From positions 62,001 through 126,000 of the forward strand of contig CAVOWQ010000058.1 of NCBI GenBank assembly GCA_963700195.1: a stretch of DNA of 64,000 nt, in the 5' to 3' direction. Below are positions 18,745 to 27,237 of the stretch, in pieces; the first letter of the stretch is position 1; each line of letters begins with the position of its first letter. The notes beneath the pieces are model-generated. The model did no database searches. It saw nothing but the letters and a program-made list of their open reading frames with translations, and was not told the DNA's origin. A program made the translations under genes and the position numbers. The stretch comes from AP-15 sp963700195 (GTDB lineage: Bacteria; Pseudomonadota; Alphaproteobacteria; ATCC43930; CGMCC-115725).

Positions 18745-19731
18745 ATGACCCCTTCGCTCGAGGGCAGCTATGATTTGCTGACGCTGGGCGAAACATTGCT
18801 GCGGCTGTCGCCACCGGGCCAGCAGCGGCTCGATCAGGCGCGGCTTTTCGAGATCGGGGTCGGCGGCAGCGAGCTCAATGTCGGCTGCCTGCTCGCGCGG
18901 CTGGGTCGCCGGGTCGCCTGGGTGACGAGGTTGCCCGCGGGGCCGCTCGGCCGCATCGTCGATGGCGAGGCGCGGCGGCATGGCGTCGACACAAGCTGGG
19001 TACGGTGGATCGAAAATGCCCGCTTGGGGCTGATGTTCTATGAACCCGGCCCACTGCCGCGAACCAGCAGGGTCATCTATGACCGTAAGCATTCGGCGGC
19101 CTCGGAGCTCGGTTTCGAGGATGCGCCGTGGGAGTCGCTGGTTCAGGCGAGCGCGTGGCTGCATCTCTCCGGCATCACCCCGGCGCTCGGCCCGAGTTGC
19201 CGGGCATTGGTCCTCCATCTCGCCGCGCTCGCGGGGGCCGCCGGCAAGCCGGTGTCGTACGATCTGAACTATCGCGGCACCTTGACCAACCCGGCCGACG
19301 CAAGAGCCGCGCTGGACGGGGTGGCGCCACATCTGCATTTGCTCGTTCTTGCCGAGCGAGATGCGCAGAATGTGTTGGGGTTCGCTCAGGCAGGCGAGGA
19401 CCTCGCCACCGCGATCGCGGCACGCTATGCGGTGCCGCTCGTCGCGCTGACTCGGCCGCCCGATGCCGAGCCCGGGACTTTGCTACTCGCGCGCGGCGAG
19501 TTTCGCTACGCGCCCCGCCTCGAGGTGGAAGTCGTCGACCGCATCGGCGCCGGCGATTTGTTTGTTGCCGGGCTGATCCATGGGTTGCTCGACGCCGATG
19601 TTGATCTGGCCATTCGTCTCGGCGGCTTTGCTGCAGCAATCGGACTGGCCACACCGGGCGACATCAATTACCTCGGGCTCGAGGACATCGCTCGCTTCCA
19701 CGCCAACAGGCTCGGCGGCCTCGAGCGCTAG
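18745..19731 (+). CDS. PfkB-family sugar kinase (2-keto-3-deoxygluconate kinase-like)
   Basis: 328 residues. It begins YDLLTLGETLLRLSPPG, like KdgK and other ribokinase-fold kinases. The substrate-binding GGSELNVGCLLARLG motif follows, then a PVSYDLNYRGTL segment and the C-terminal signature DRIGAGDLFVAGLIHGLL, in which GAGD gives the anion hole and catalytic Asp. GTG 18739 is an alternative start two codons upstream. The likely role is phosphorylation of a sugar acid in the cytoplasm; substrate choice among PfkB members is hard to call. It is 36 bp downstream of pepN and may be read from the same transcript. Confidence 0.85.
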   Translation: MTPSLEGSYDLLTLGETLLRLSPPGQQRLDQARLFEIGVGGSELNVGCLLARLGRRVAWVTRLPAGPLGRIVDGEARRHGVDTSWVRWIENARLGLMFYEPGPLPRTSRVIYDRKHSAASELGFEDAPWESLVQASAWLHLSGITPALGPSCRALVLHLAALAGAAGKPVSYDLNYRGTLTNPADARAALDGVAPHLHLLVLAERDAQNVLGFAQAGEDLATAIAARYAVPLVALTRPPDAEPGTLLLARGEFRYAPRLEVEVVDRIGAGDLFVAGLIHGLLDADVDLAIRLGGFAAAIGLATPGDINYLGLEDIARFHANRLGGLER

Positions 19732-19754
19732 CGGACCCATTTAACTCAACTCAT

Positions 19755-21225
19755 TCAACAGTTCACGTAACGGCAGGTCACCAACCCGGTCACGATCGGA
19801 CCGGTGACTTGATTGAGCGCAGTGAAGAATTTGTAGACCTGCGCGGCCGGCGCGTCGGCGACAAAGATGACGTCCTTGTCGTAGACCGGGAACTCTTGCG
19901 CGAGCGAATAGGCTTTGCCGTCCCGCAGATCGAAGCGATAGACCACCGGTGAAACGCGTCCGCCGGCGCCGGCGGCGATCGGCTCGCCCAGTGCCTGGAG
20001 CACTGAGTTGGGCTCATAGCGGAACAGAAACACGCCTTCCGGCTTGGCGAGGTCATCGCGCAAACCCTGCGATTTCGCGAGCGCCTCGCCGAGTGTGATG
20101 TTGCGTGCGTCAAAGGGGATTTCGGCGTTCCGGCCGATCGCGCCGAAGACGCTAAAGGTTTGCGGTGAGCGAACGAGAGTGACTATGTCGCCGGGTGCCG
20201 CATAGAGGTCCTCGGCCGGGTCCGCGACCAGTTGTTCCAACGGGATCGTTGCGGTCACCCCGCCGCGGGACAGTCGGACGAAGGTTTCGTGGACTGGAGC
20301 CTTCGCGCCGCCCGCCGCGGCAATGATCTGCAGCAACCTGTCGCCGCCGGGCGAGAGGGGCACTCTCATACCAGCCGCCGACGCAGCCTGAATGAGGTTC
20401 GGCGACACTCCCGCGCCGGCTGCTGCCGCGGCCGAGGCCTCGACCGGGCTCGATAAATTACTGATGAGGTTCTCGATGGAAGTTTCACCCGATCCGACGG
20501 AGCGCTCCTGCCCGGACACATTTAGGAGCACGGTCACGGCATTGGCCGCGCTTTTTTTGTCGATTACCAGGACTTGCGGCCCGAGCGCCTTCCCGGCGAG
20601 CCGCGCCTCGATCGCCTGCTGCACCTCCACCGGCGATCGGCCAGCCGCGGGGACGCGCCCGGCATAGGGCACGCTGATCGCACCATCAGCGCCGACCTCC
20701 TGATCCGGGATCGTAGCAGACCGCCGCCCGGCGGCCGCGCCGATCGCCTCGGGCGAAAACGACTTGCCGGCACCCGGCCGTTGCTCCTCCTGTGGGCGGC
20801 CCGGTTCCGTTGGCTGGCGCGGGATCCCGAATTGGTCCTGTTGTCCACTCGGCGGCGGCCGCGACTCCGGGGCAAGCGGCTCGATCCCCGACCTCCCGCC
20901 GGTCGGAGCCGGAGCCGGCGGTGTTTCGCTGAACAGCCCACCCGCAGCGCTTTCCCAAATCAGCACCGAGACGGTATCGCCGATCGCGATCTTGACCTCC
21001 GGCGGCTGGGCATCTTTTGTGAAGCGAAGCGCAAACCTCTCCTTTGGTTGAGCGATCAGGGCGTTGACCACCCGGTCGTCGACCTGGACGACGTTCGAAA
21101 AGGATCTCGCCTGCGGCCTGTCCTTGCTCGAGAACATCGCTCGTCGACGGTCCGGCCCTCGGGATCCAAGAGCATCCGCCAACCCACAGGACCAGTACGC
21201 AGAACAGGAAGACCGCAGGCTTCAT
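19755..21225 (-). CDS. Polysaccharide export lipoprotein (Wza/GfcE-like), frameshifted near the N-terminus
   Basis: Starts MKPAVFLFCVLVLWVGGC, a lipoprotein signal with VGGC lipobox, then GPSTSDVLEQGQAAGEILF. One indel near 21105 shifts to NVVQVDDRVVNALIAQPKERF. The polysaccharide export domain contains KIAIGDTVSVLIWESA, an unusually long Pro/Gln-rich insert (~110-160), and DGAISVPYAGRVPAAG. SLBB-like domains follow (LLQIIAAAGGAKAPVHETFV; TFSVFGAIGRNAEIPFD). About 489 residues. Wza proteins form the outer-membrane channel for capsule or exopolysaccharide. The rest of an export locus is not in the window, so the gene is an orphan. It is transcribed divergently from the creatininase gene. Confidence 0.82.
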
Positions 21226-21380
21226 TGGTTAAGGCGTTCCAAACCAGAGCGACAAAACCTATCACAAGGAACCGCGATTCTAAACCTGTCGTCAATCCTG
21301 ACGTATCCCGAGAAGCCAGCGTGGTAGTATCGGAACGTTGCCCAGTGGGCGACATCAACCCGCGGCGAAAAGGATCGCGA

Positions 21381-22124
21381 ATGCAGCTTCAGTTGCAGAC
21401 CTGGCAGGAGGTCGAGGCTTATCTTCAGACCAGCCGGGGAATTATCCTACCGATCGGCTCGACCGAGCAGCACGGGCCGACCGGCCTGATCGGCACCGAT
21501 GCGATCTGCGCCGAGGTGATTGCGCGAGGGGCCGGTGAGGCTGCCGGGGCTCTTGTCGCGCCGACCATCTCGGTCGGCATGGCGCAACACCATCTCGGCT
21601 TTTCCGGCTCGATGACGTTGCGTCCGAGCACACTGATCACTGTGCTCAAGGAAATGGTCGAGTCTTTGACGATACACGGATTCGAACGCTTCTACTTTCT
21701 CAACGGGCACGGCGGGAATATCCCCACCCTAGCTGCCGCCTTTTCCGAGATTTATGCGACGCGCAGTCTCGGCGCAGCGGGCAACACGCCACCGATCAAA
21801 TGCCGGCTGAAGAATTGGTGGCAGAACCAGGAGGTGCACGATCTGGCAAAGGAACTGTATGGCGATTCCGAGGGCAGCCACGCAACTCCGAGCGAGGTTG
21901 CAATTACCCAATTCGCTTATCCGGGCTCGATCAAAGCAGCCATCCTCGACCCGCAGGTAGCACCACGCGGCGACTTCGCCGACGCGGCCGACTACCGCCG
22001 CAAATTCCCCGACGGCCGCATCGGCTCGAACCCCGCTCTGGCGACACCCGAGGCAGGACGGCGCCTTTACGAGGCCGCGGTTGCGGCGATCGCCAAGGAT
22101 TATCAGGGGTGGGTAGCGGCCTAG
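21381..22124 (+). CDS. Creatininase-family amidohydrolase
   Basis: 247 residues. Metal-site motifs typical of the creatininase fold are present in order: LPIGSTEQHGPTGLIGTDA (Glu, His and Asp), FLNGHGGNIPTLAAA (His) and EGSHATPSEVAITQ (Glu). The family includes creatininase, the formamide hydrolase ArfB and MftE; a specific reaction cannot be assigned. The ATG at 21381 has AGGA upstream. No mycofactocin or riboflavin-type neighbours are present, so the context gives no strong hint. The gene directly faces leftward MFS sequences. Confidence 0.85.
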   Translation: MQLQLQTWQEVEAYLQTSRGIILPIGSTEQHGPTGLIGTDAICAEVIARGAGEAAGALVAPTISVGMAQHHLGFSGSMTLRPSTLITVLKEMVESLTIHGFERFYFLNGHGGNIPTLAAAFSEIYATRSLGAAGNTPPIKCRLKNWWQNQEVHDLAKELYGDSEGSHATPSEVAITQFAYPGSIKAAILDPQVAPRGDFADAADYRRKFPDGRIGSNPALATPEAGRRLYEAAVAAIAKDYQGWVAA

Positions 22125-22313
22125 TCAGGCGCCGCTCGGGAGCTGGCTGCAGAGAGCGCCGCCACAGGCGCCATGCAGACCAAAACCGACGGTGATCCAG
22201 AACTCGCTGCCGGTGAACAGATAAAGCGGTGCGGTCGGGATCGCGATCGCGGCGGGAATGAACGGCACCGCCGTCTCCATCGCGGTCAGCTTCAGGTGCG
22301 TCGTGAACAACAA
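22125..22313 (-). pseudogene. Fragment of an SHS-type MFS transporter gene
   Basis: About 62 codons reading FTTHLKLTAM, then PAAIAIPTAPLYLFTGSEFW and GFGLHGACGGALCSQLPSG. These align with two separate parts of the intact transporter at 22372-23652 (FPTHLQVDLKM and PALIAIPIAPLYLLTGNF...GAFGSGGFASQAP), with the intervening residues deleted. No start-proximal or C-terminal sequence remains. It lies just downstream of the intact paralogue on the same strand and is evidently a leftover of a tandem copy. Confidence 0.7.
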
Positions 22314-22351
22314 AAACAGCCTCTCCCGATCGCTGCCGGAAAAGGCTGTTT
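22314..22351 (-). terminator. Probable rho-independent terminator of the MFS gene
   Basis: A 9-bp inverted repeat, AAACAGCCT and AGGCTGTTT, with a 20-base loop. On the minus strand the second arm runs into TTTTTG, giving a T-tract. It lies about 20 bp beyond the stop codon of the leftward MFS gene at 22372. The loop is longer than usual. Confidence 0.5.
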
Positions 22352-22371
22352 CTTTGGTCTGTGAGCGGCGT

Positions 22372-23652
22372 TCAGGCCACGACCAGATCGGCGGAGAGTT
22401 CCTTGCCCCTCGTTTCCGGACCGAGCGCGATCGCGATGGCGAAACTCAGGGCCGCGGCAATCGTCCCGACCAGCATCGGAATGGCGTAGCCCAGATTACC
22501 TCCGCCTCCGGTGGCGAACCAAGCCAGGATCGGTGCCACCAGGCCGCCCCAGATCGCCCCCTGGTGGTAGCAGAACCCGGCTGCCGTGGCGCGCACCTCA
22601 GTCGGGAACCGCTCGGCGAGGTAGGCCGGCGCCTGGCTGGCAAAGCCGCCGCTGCCGAACGCGCCCTGGATTACAAAGGCCCACCAGATCAGCGTGAAAT
22701 TGCCGGTCAGCAGATACAGCGGGGCGATCGGGATGGCGATCAGGGCGGGCAGGATCTGCGCCGCCTTGCGGCCAAACCGATCGGCCACCCAGCCCCAACC
22801 TATGCTGGCCAGGAAGACGACGAGGTTGGCAGCCACACCGATCTCGCCGATCGCCCCGGGAGACATCTTCAGGTCGACCTGAAGATGCGTCGGGAACAGC
22901 ACGTTGATCGAATAGTACAGCACGAACCCGCTGGCCATGAACCAGCAGCAGCTCAGCGTATTGAGGATCATGCCGCGCTTGAAGATGCTGATCAGCGGCG
23001 CCTTGACTTCGCGCTTCTGGGAGCGCTGGAGCCGCCGGTTTTCGATCCATACCTCGGGCTCTTTGACGAAGAAGCGTATATAAAACACGGCCAAGGCAGG
23101 GAACACGCCGACCCACAGCATGCCGCGCCAGCCGATCGAATTAAAGAACAGCCCGTAGATCGCGAACGACAGGAGAAAGCCGAGGCCCCACGAGCCTTGC
23201 AGCAGACCGCCCATGAGCCCGCGCGAGCGTTGCGGCCAAGTCTCCATCGCCAAGGAGGCGCCGGCAGGCCATTCGGCGCCCATAAACAGGCCGAGGATTG
23301 CGCGGAACAGAAACAGGAACCAGAAGGTCGGCGAGAAACCGGCGATGAAGTTGCACGCCGAATAGCCAAGGATCGCGATCATCAACGGCAGCTTGCGACC
23401 CATCCGATCGCCGAGCCAGCCCGAGCTGGTGGCGCCTATGAGGCGCATCCATAACGTGATCGTGAAGACGAACGTCACCGCCGTCATCGAGACGTGGAAG
23501 GTCTCGGCGATCGGATGCATGATCAGCAGGAACACGGTGAAGTCGAAGGCGTCGAGCGTCCAGCCCAACCACGCCGCTACAAAGGCATACCACTGATCCT
23601 TGGTCGGTTCCCTCCACCAGGGGATAGCCCTTACGGTCTCCGCCGCCGCCAT
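22372..23652 (-). CDS. MFS transporter, SHS (lactate/sialate:H+ symporter-like) family
   Basis: Intact, 426 residues, twelve helices. The start MAAAETVRAIPWWREPTKDQW leads into AWLGWTLDAFDFTVFLLIM, the family hallmark in helix 1. The loop 2-3 motif is GWLGDRMGRKLPLM, and FMGAEWPAGASLAMETWP is the conserved helix 4-5 region. A central cytoplasmic loop (KEPEVWIENRRLQRSQKREV) is followed by GWVADRFGRKAAQ. The C-terminus is GPETRGKELSADLVVA. Members move monocarboxylates such as lactate, pyruvate or sialate with protons. It is part of a cluster of related transporters: a fragment downstream and a badly decayed paralogue upstream. Confidence 0.85.
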   Translation of the reverse strand: MAAAETVRAIPWWREPTKDQWYAFVAAWLGWTLDAFDFTVFLLIMHPIAETFHVSMTAVTFVFTITLWMRLIGATSSGWLGDRMGRKLPLMIAILGYSACNFIAGFSPTFWFLFLFRAILGLFMGAEWPAGASLAMETWPQRSRGLMGGLLQGSWGLGFLLSFAIYGLFFNSIGWRGMLWVGVFPALAVFYIRFFVKEPEVWIENRRLQRSQKREVKAPLISIFKRGMILNTLSCCWFMASGFVLYYSINVLFPTHLQVDLKMSPGAIGEIGVAANLVVFLASIGWGWVADRFGRKAAQILPALIAIPIAPLYLLTGNFTLIWWAFVIQGAFGSGGFASQAPAYLAERFPTEVRATAAGFCYHQGAIWGGLVAPILAWFATGGGGNLGYAIPMLVGTIAAALSFAIAIALGPETRGKELSADLVVA

Positions 23653-23818
23653 ACTCCACCTCTCCGTTCATGCCGGCTCGTAAAACCAAGCCTTGCAAGA
23701 ACTGTAGTAGAGCGTTGCGCGATTGTCTCTTGTTTTTTGTGATTAATTTCTAATCATTTCGTTTTTGCCGTGCAGTCTGCGTCATAGCGAAGCATCGGCG
23801 ATCCGGCGTCCGCGACTC

Positions 23819-25124
23819 TTAGCCGCACTGCGTGATCAGGCCACGACTGAGATCCGGCACAAGTTGCTTGCCGCGGGTTTCCGGGCTGGCGATTGCGAGG
23901 ACGAGACTGACGCAAGCGACAGTCGTGCCGATCATCATCGGGATGGCGAAATCCCGAGATGCCAGTTGATGGCGAAATAGGTGATGATCGGTAGCGTCAA
24001 GCCGCCGAAGATCGCGCCCTGGTGATAGACGAAGCCGCCGCCGTGGCGCGCACCTCGGTCGGGAATCGTCTCGGCGAGATAGGCCGGGTATAGCGCGTGC
24101 ATGCCGCCGCCGCCGAACGCAGCCCTGCATCGTGAAAAACACCACGATCATCGTGTAGTCGTGTGTCAGCAGATAGAGCGGCGCGATCGGGATCGTCAGT
24201 AGGGCGGGGATGATGATCGCCCAGCGGCGGCCGACGCGGTCCGCCAGCCAGCCCCAGAGCCGACCCGGATAAGAAAGAACACTAGGCTTTGCAGCATGAC
24301 CGGCAACGCGACAAGCCCGGGGCTGAGGTGCAGATCTTTTTGCAGATAGGTCGGGAACAGACCGCCGATCGAGTAGCCGACGACAAAGGCGCTGGCCATC
24401 CACCAGCAGGCGGTCAGCGTGTTGCAGAGCAGGCCCCGCTTGAAGATCTTGAGCAGCGGCACACTTGACCTCGCGCTGCTGGGCGCGCTGCAGCCGGCGG
24501 TTCTCGACCCAGACCGGCGGCTCTTTGACAAAGTGGCGCACATAGACGATCGACAGCGCCGGCAGAACGCCGATCATCAGCAGACCGCGCCAGCCGATCG
24601 AATCGTATAGAGCAGGCCATAGGCCGCGCTCGACAGCAGGGCGCCGAGACCCCACGAAGATTGCAGCACGCCGCCCATGAAGCCGCGCGAGCGGATCGGC
24701 CAGTTCTCCATCGCCAGCGCCGCGCCGACCGGCCATTCCGCGCCCATGCCGATGCCGAGCAGTGCGCGGAACAGGAACAGGAACCAGAAGGCCGGCGAAA
24801 AGGCGGCGATGAAGTTGCAGGCCGAGTACCACGCGATCGAGATCATCAGCGGCTTCTTGCGCCCGATCCGATCGGCGAGCCAGCCCGAGGCGGTGGCGCC
24901 CACCAGCCGCATCCATAATGTCAACGGTGAAGACCGCGGTGACCGCGGTCAGCGGGACGTGGAATTCCTGCGCGATCGGCAGCATGATCAGCAGGAAAAT
25001 CGTGAAATCGAACGCGTCCAGGGTCCAGCCGAGCCAAGCGGCCGACCCAGGCTAGCCATTGCTCTTTCGTCGGCTCCTTCCACCACGGCACGGGGTTTGC
25101 AATTTCCCTCTCGACTGCCGCCAT
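23819..25124 (-). pseudogene. Decayed SHS-type MFS transporter paralogue
   Basis: The same architecture as the intact transporter to the left but broken by at least seven frame changes. Recognisable pieces in order are VPWWKEPTKEQWLAWV, MLPIAQEFHVPLTAVTAVF, TLWMRLVGATASGWLADRIG, GMGAEWPVGAALAMENWP, SIGWRGLLMIGVLPALSIVY, KIFKRGLLCNTLTACWWMAS, WGWLADRVGRRWAIIIPALL and MIGTTVACVSLVLAIASPET, ending RGKQLVPDLSRG. The number of shifts is far above that in any neighbour, so real decay is likely, although a local patch of poor sequence cannot be excluded. Confidence 0.75.
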
Positions 25125-25279
25125 GGCGCCCTCCTGGTTCGACGCGGCCCTTTAACGGAGCCTTGCAGAAAAGCTAGACCAGTCATGCGTAAAAGTCTCT
25201 TACTTTTTTTACCTTCGTAAACGTGCGGAAATTGGCCCGGCGGAGCGGCAGCGAGGTGAGCAAAGAGCACGGCAGCGCG

Positions 25280-26533
25280 ATGCCACAACCGAGTGCAGCC
25301 GAGGCGGACCCCGCCGCCGCGTTGCAATGGCGGCGCACGCTCTGGGTCATGGTCGGCATTCAATTCATCATGACGGGGGCGTTCTCGGTGCTGAGCCCGA
25401 TCATGCCGCTGCTGCTGCCCGAACTCGGGGTCGAGACGGCGAGCGCGGTCGATCTGTGGGCCGGCATCCTCAACGGCGTCACGTCCTTTGTCGCGGCCTT
25501 TGCGTCACCGGTGTGGGGACGCGTCGCCGACCGCCGCGGCCGCAAGCTGATGCTGTTGCGCTCGAGCCTCGCGATCGGCGTGTTCACCGCGCTGATGGGC
25601 GTGGCGGCGAATGTCTGGCAATTTTTTGCGTTTCGCGCGCTGATGGGCGTGTTCGCCGGATTTTCCAGCGCGGCAATCGCGCTGGTGGCGAGCCAAGTCC
25701 CGGAGGGGCGGCTCGGCTATGCGCTCGGCTGGCTCAGCACCGGCCAGCTCGTCGGCTCCTTGGTAGGTCCGCTGATCGGCGGCGCATTGGCCGATCTGAC
25801 CGGCAGCTACCGCATTCCGTTCTACTGCACCTCGGCGACGATCCTGCTGTCGCTGGCTCTCGTCTGGTTCGCCGTCGACGAGCGCTTTGTGGCGCCGCCG
25901 AAGGCGCGCGGCAGACGATCGATCCTCAGCAGCCTGATCGCGGTAGCGAGCACGCCGGTCCTGTTGGCATTGTTCTTTGTGCTGATGATGGCGCAATTCG
26001 GGGTGCGCACCGTGCAGCCGATCGTGACCTTGTATGTCCAGGAAATGGTCGGTCCCCGCCCCGACCTCGCCACCTTGAGCGGCATCGCGTTTTCGGTGAC
26101 CGGGCTCGCCAATGTCATTGCGGCGCCGTTCCTCGGCAATCGCAGCGACCGGATCGGCTACCGCCGGGTATTGCTGATCTGCCTGTGTGGCGCGACCCTG
26201 ACGACACTGCCGCAGGCCTTCACCGAGAATTACTGGCTGTTCACCGCCCAGCGGTTCGGCGTCGGCCTCTTCATCGGCGGCCTATTGCCGACCGCCAATG
26301 CGCTGGTCGGCCGCCTCGTGCCGCGCGCCGAGCGCGGCGCCATCTACGGCATCACCGCGTCAGCGACCTTCCTCGGCAACTCGCTGGGCCCGCTGACCGG
26401 CGGCGCCGTCGCCGCCGCCTTCGGCCTGCGCTGGGTGTTCCTCGTGACGGCGGCCGTGCTGTTGGCGAACCTGCTGTGGGTATATTACAGGGTGCCCGAA
26501 TACGCGGACCAAACTGGGGCTAAATCAGGCTAA
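25280..26533 (+). CDS. MFS transporter (MdtG/multidrug-like)
   Basis: 417 residues from ATG 25280 (MPQPSAAEADPAAALQWRR). Twelve helices. Motif A occurs as ASPVWGRVADRRGRKLMLLR after helix 2, with a second version as NRSDRIGYRRVLL in the C-terminal half. The helix 5 motif GQLVGSLVGPLIGGALAD is the antiporter signature of drug-efflux MFS members. The C-terminus is VYYRVPEYADQTGAKSG. Proton-coupled efflux across the inner membrane is likely; the substrate is unknown. It is divergent from the decayed MFS gene. A 3'-terminal vestige of a very similar gene is found at 30003-30068. Confidence 0.85.
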   Translation: MPQPSAAEADPAAALQWRRTLWVMVGIQFIMTGAFSVLSPIMPLLLPELGVETASAVDLWAGILNGVTSFVAAFASPVWGRVADRRGRKLMLLRSSLAIGVFTALMGVAANVWQFFAFRALMGVFAGFSSAAIALVASQVPEGRLGYALGWLSTGQLVGSLVGPLIGGALADLTGSYRIPFYCTSATILLSLALVWFAVDERFVAPPKARGRRSILSSLIAVASTPVLLALFFVLMMAQFGVRTVQPIVTLYVQEMVGPRPDLATLSGIAFSVTGLANVIAAPFLGNRSDRIGYRRVLLICLCGATLTTLPQAFTENYWLFTAQRFGVGLFIGGLLPTANALVGRLVPRAERGAIYGITASATFLGNSLGPLTGGAVAAAFGLRWVFLVTAAVLLANLLWVYYRVPEYADQTGAKSG

Positions 26534-27237
26534 CCGTTAGCCCCGTCAACCTCAGATATTGCTAGGTAATTCTGCGAAAACGGCACATATGTCGCGGCAC
26601 CGGTGCAAATCAGCCCTAACCGTCTCGCCTGGTTTCGCAGACGAAATCGCCGAATGGCTGCAGAGCCGACCGCGCCGGTTACACAAAAAGTCCGGTGGGG
26701 GTGAGCCGTGAGCATGTCCGATCGCAAATTGCGCGAACCAGCGGCCGAGGTTGAGACGCTGGTTCGGCGAGGAACGGGGGTCGACGCCATCTGCCGGCAG
26801 GTGCATCGGCGCCATGATACGATCTGGCCTCTGGTATCGCAGGCTCAGGAGCGCATATGCGGCTACGGCTTCTGCAAGCTGGAAAACGCGCTCCGCGCAC
26901 CTTCAACGCGGATTCCGGCCGCATTCGCGCAACCGGCTGGCGGCTGGCGGCTGGCGGCTGAGTAACAGTAAGCATTTCCGGAGATCGCAATGCCCTATGA
27001 TATCCAATGCGGGAAGCGTGAAGAGCAAACGCGGGCATGGAATATTGTGGATCTAGCATGCCTTCCCGCCCTAAGCAAATCGTGTTGTCCTCCTACCGGG
27101 AACTTTTCATCGTGTTCGCCAAACTATCTGAGTCAGACCTGCTATTGGGCCAATTTAACCTTGAGTTCCGCAAATAAATGGCGGATCAGGTTGCCCTAAA
27201 TCCGCCGTCCAGTATTCAGTCGTTAAGGAAACTTACC
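26534..27237. other. 700-bp stretch without a confident gene
   Basis: The left half is GC-rich. A rightward frame at 26708-26965 begins MSDRKLREPAAEVETLVRRG and then GVDAICRQVHRRHDTIW, which is faintly helix-turn-helix-like but turns into low-complexity sequence at a 7-bp repeat. The right half (26990-27237) is AT-richer and resembles the flanks of the secreted hydrolase gene that follows. No RNA gene or mobile element is recognisable. Confidence 0.4.
26935..26960. repeat. 7-bp tandem repeat
   Basis: GGCTGGC is repeated three times, followed by GGCTG. A unit that is not a multiple of three can shift a reading frame by slippage, but no gene of consequence is seen here. Confidence 0.75.

Noticed and set aside
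17836..19338. A 500-codon leftward open frame opposite pepN and the PfkB kinase
   Set aside because: The forward genes carry full family motifs, and the reverse frame has none.
26708..26965. Possible helix-turn-helix protein beginning MSDRKLREPAAEV
   Set aside because: Weak similarity only, with a low-complexity C-terminus running through a 7-bp tandem repeat.
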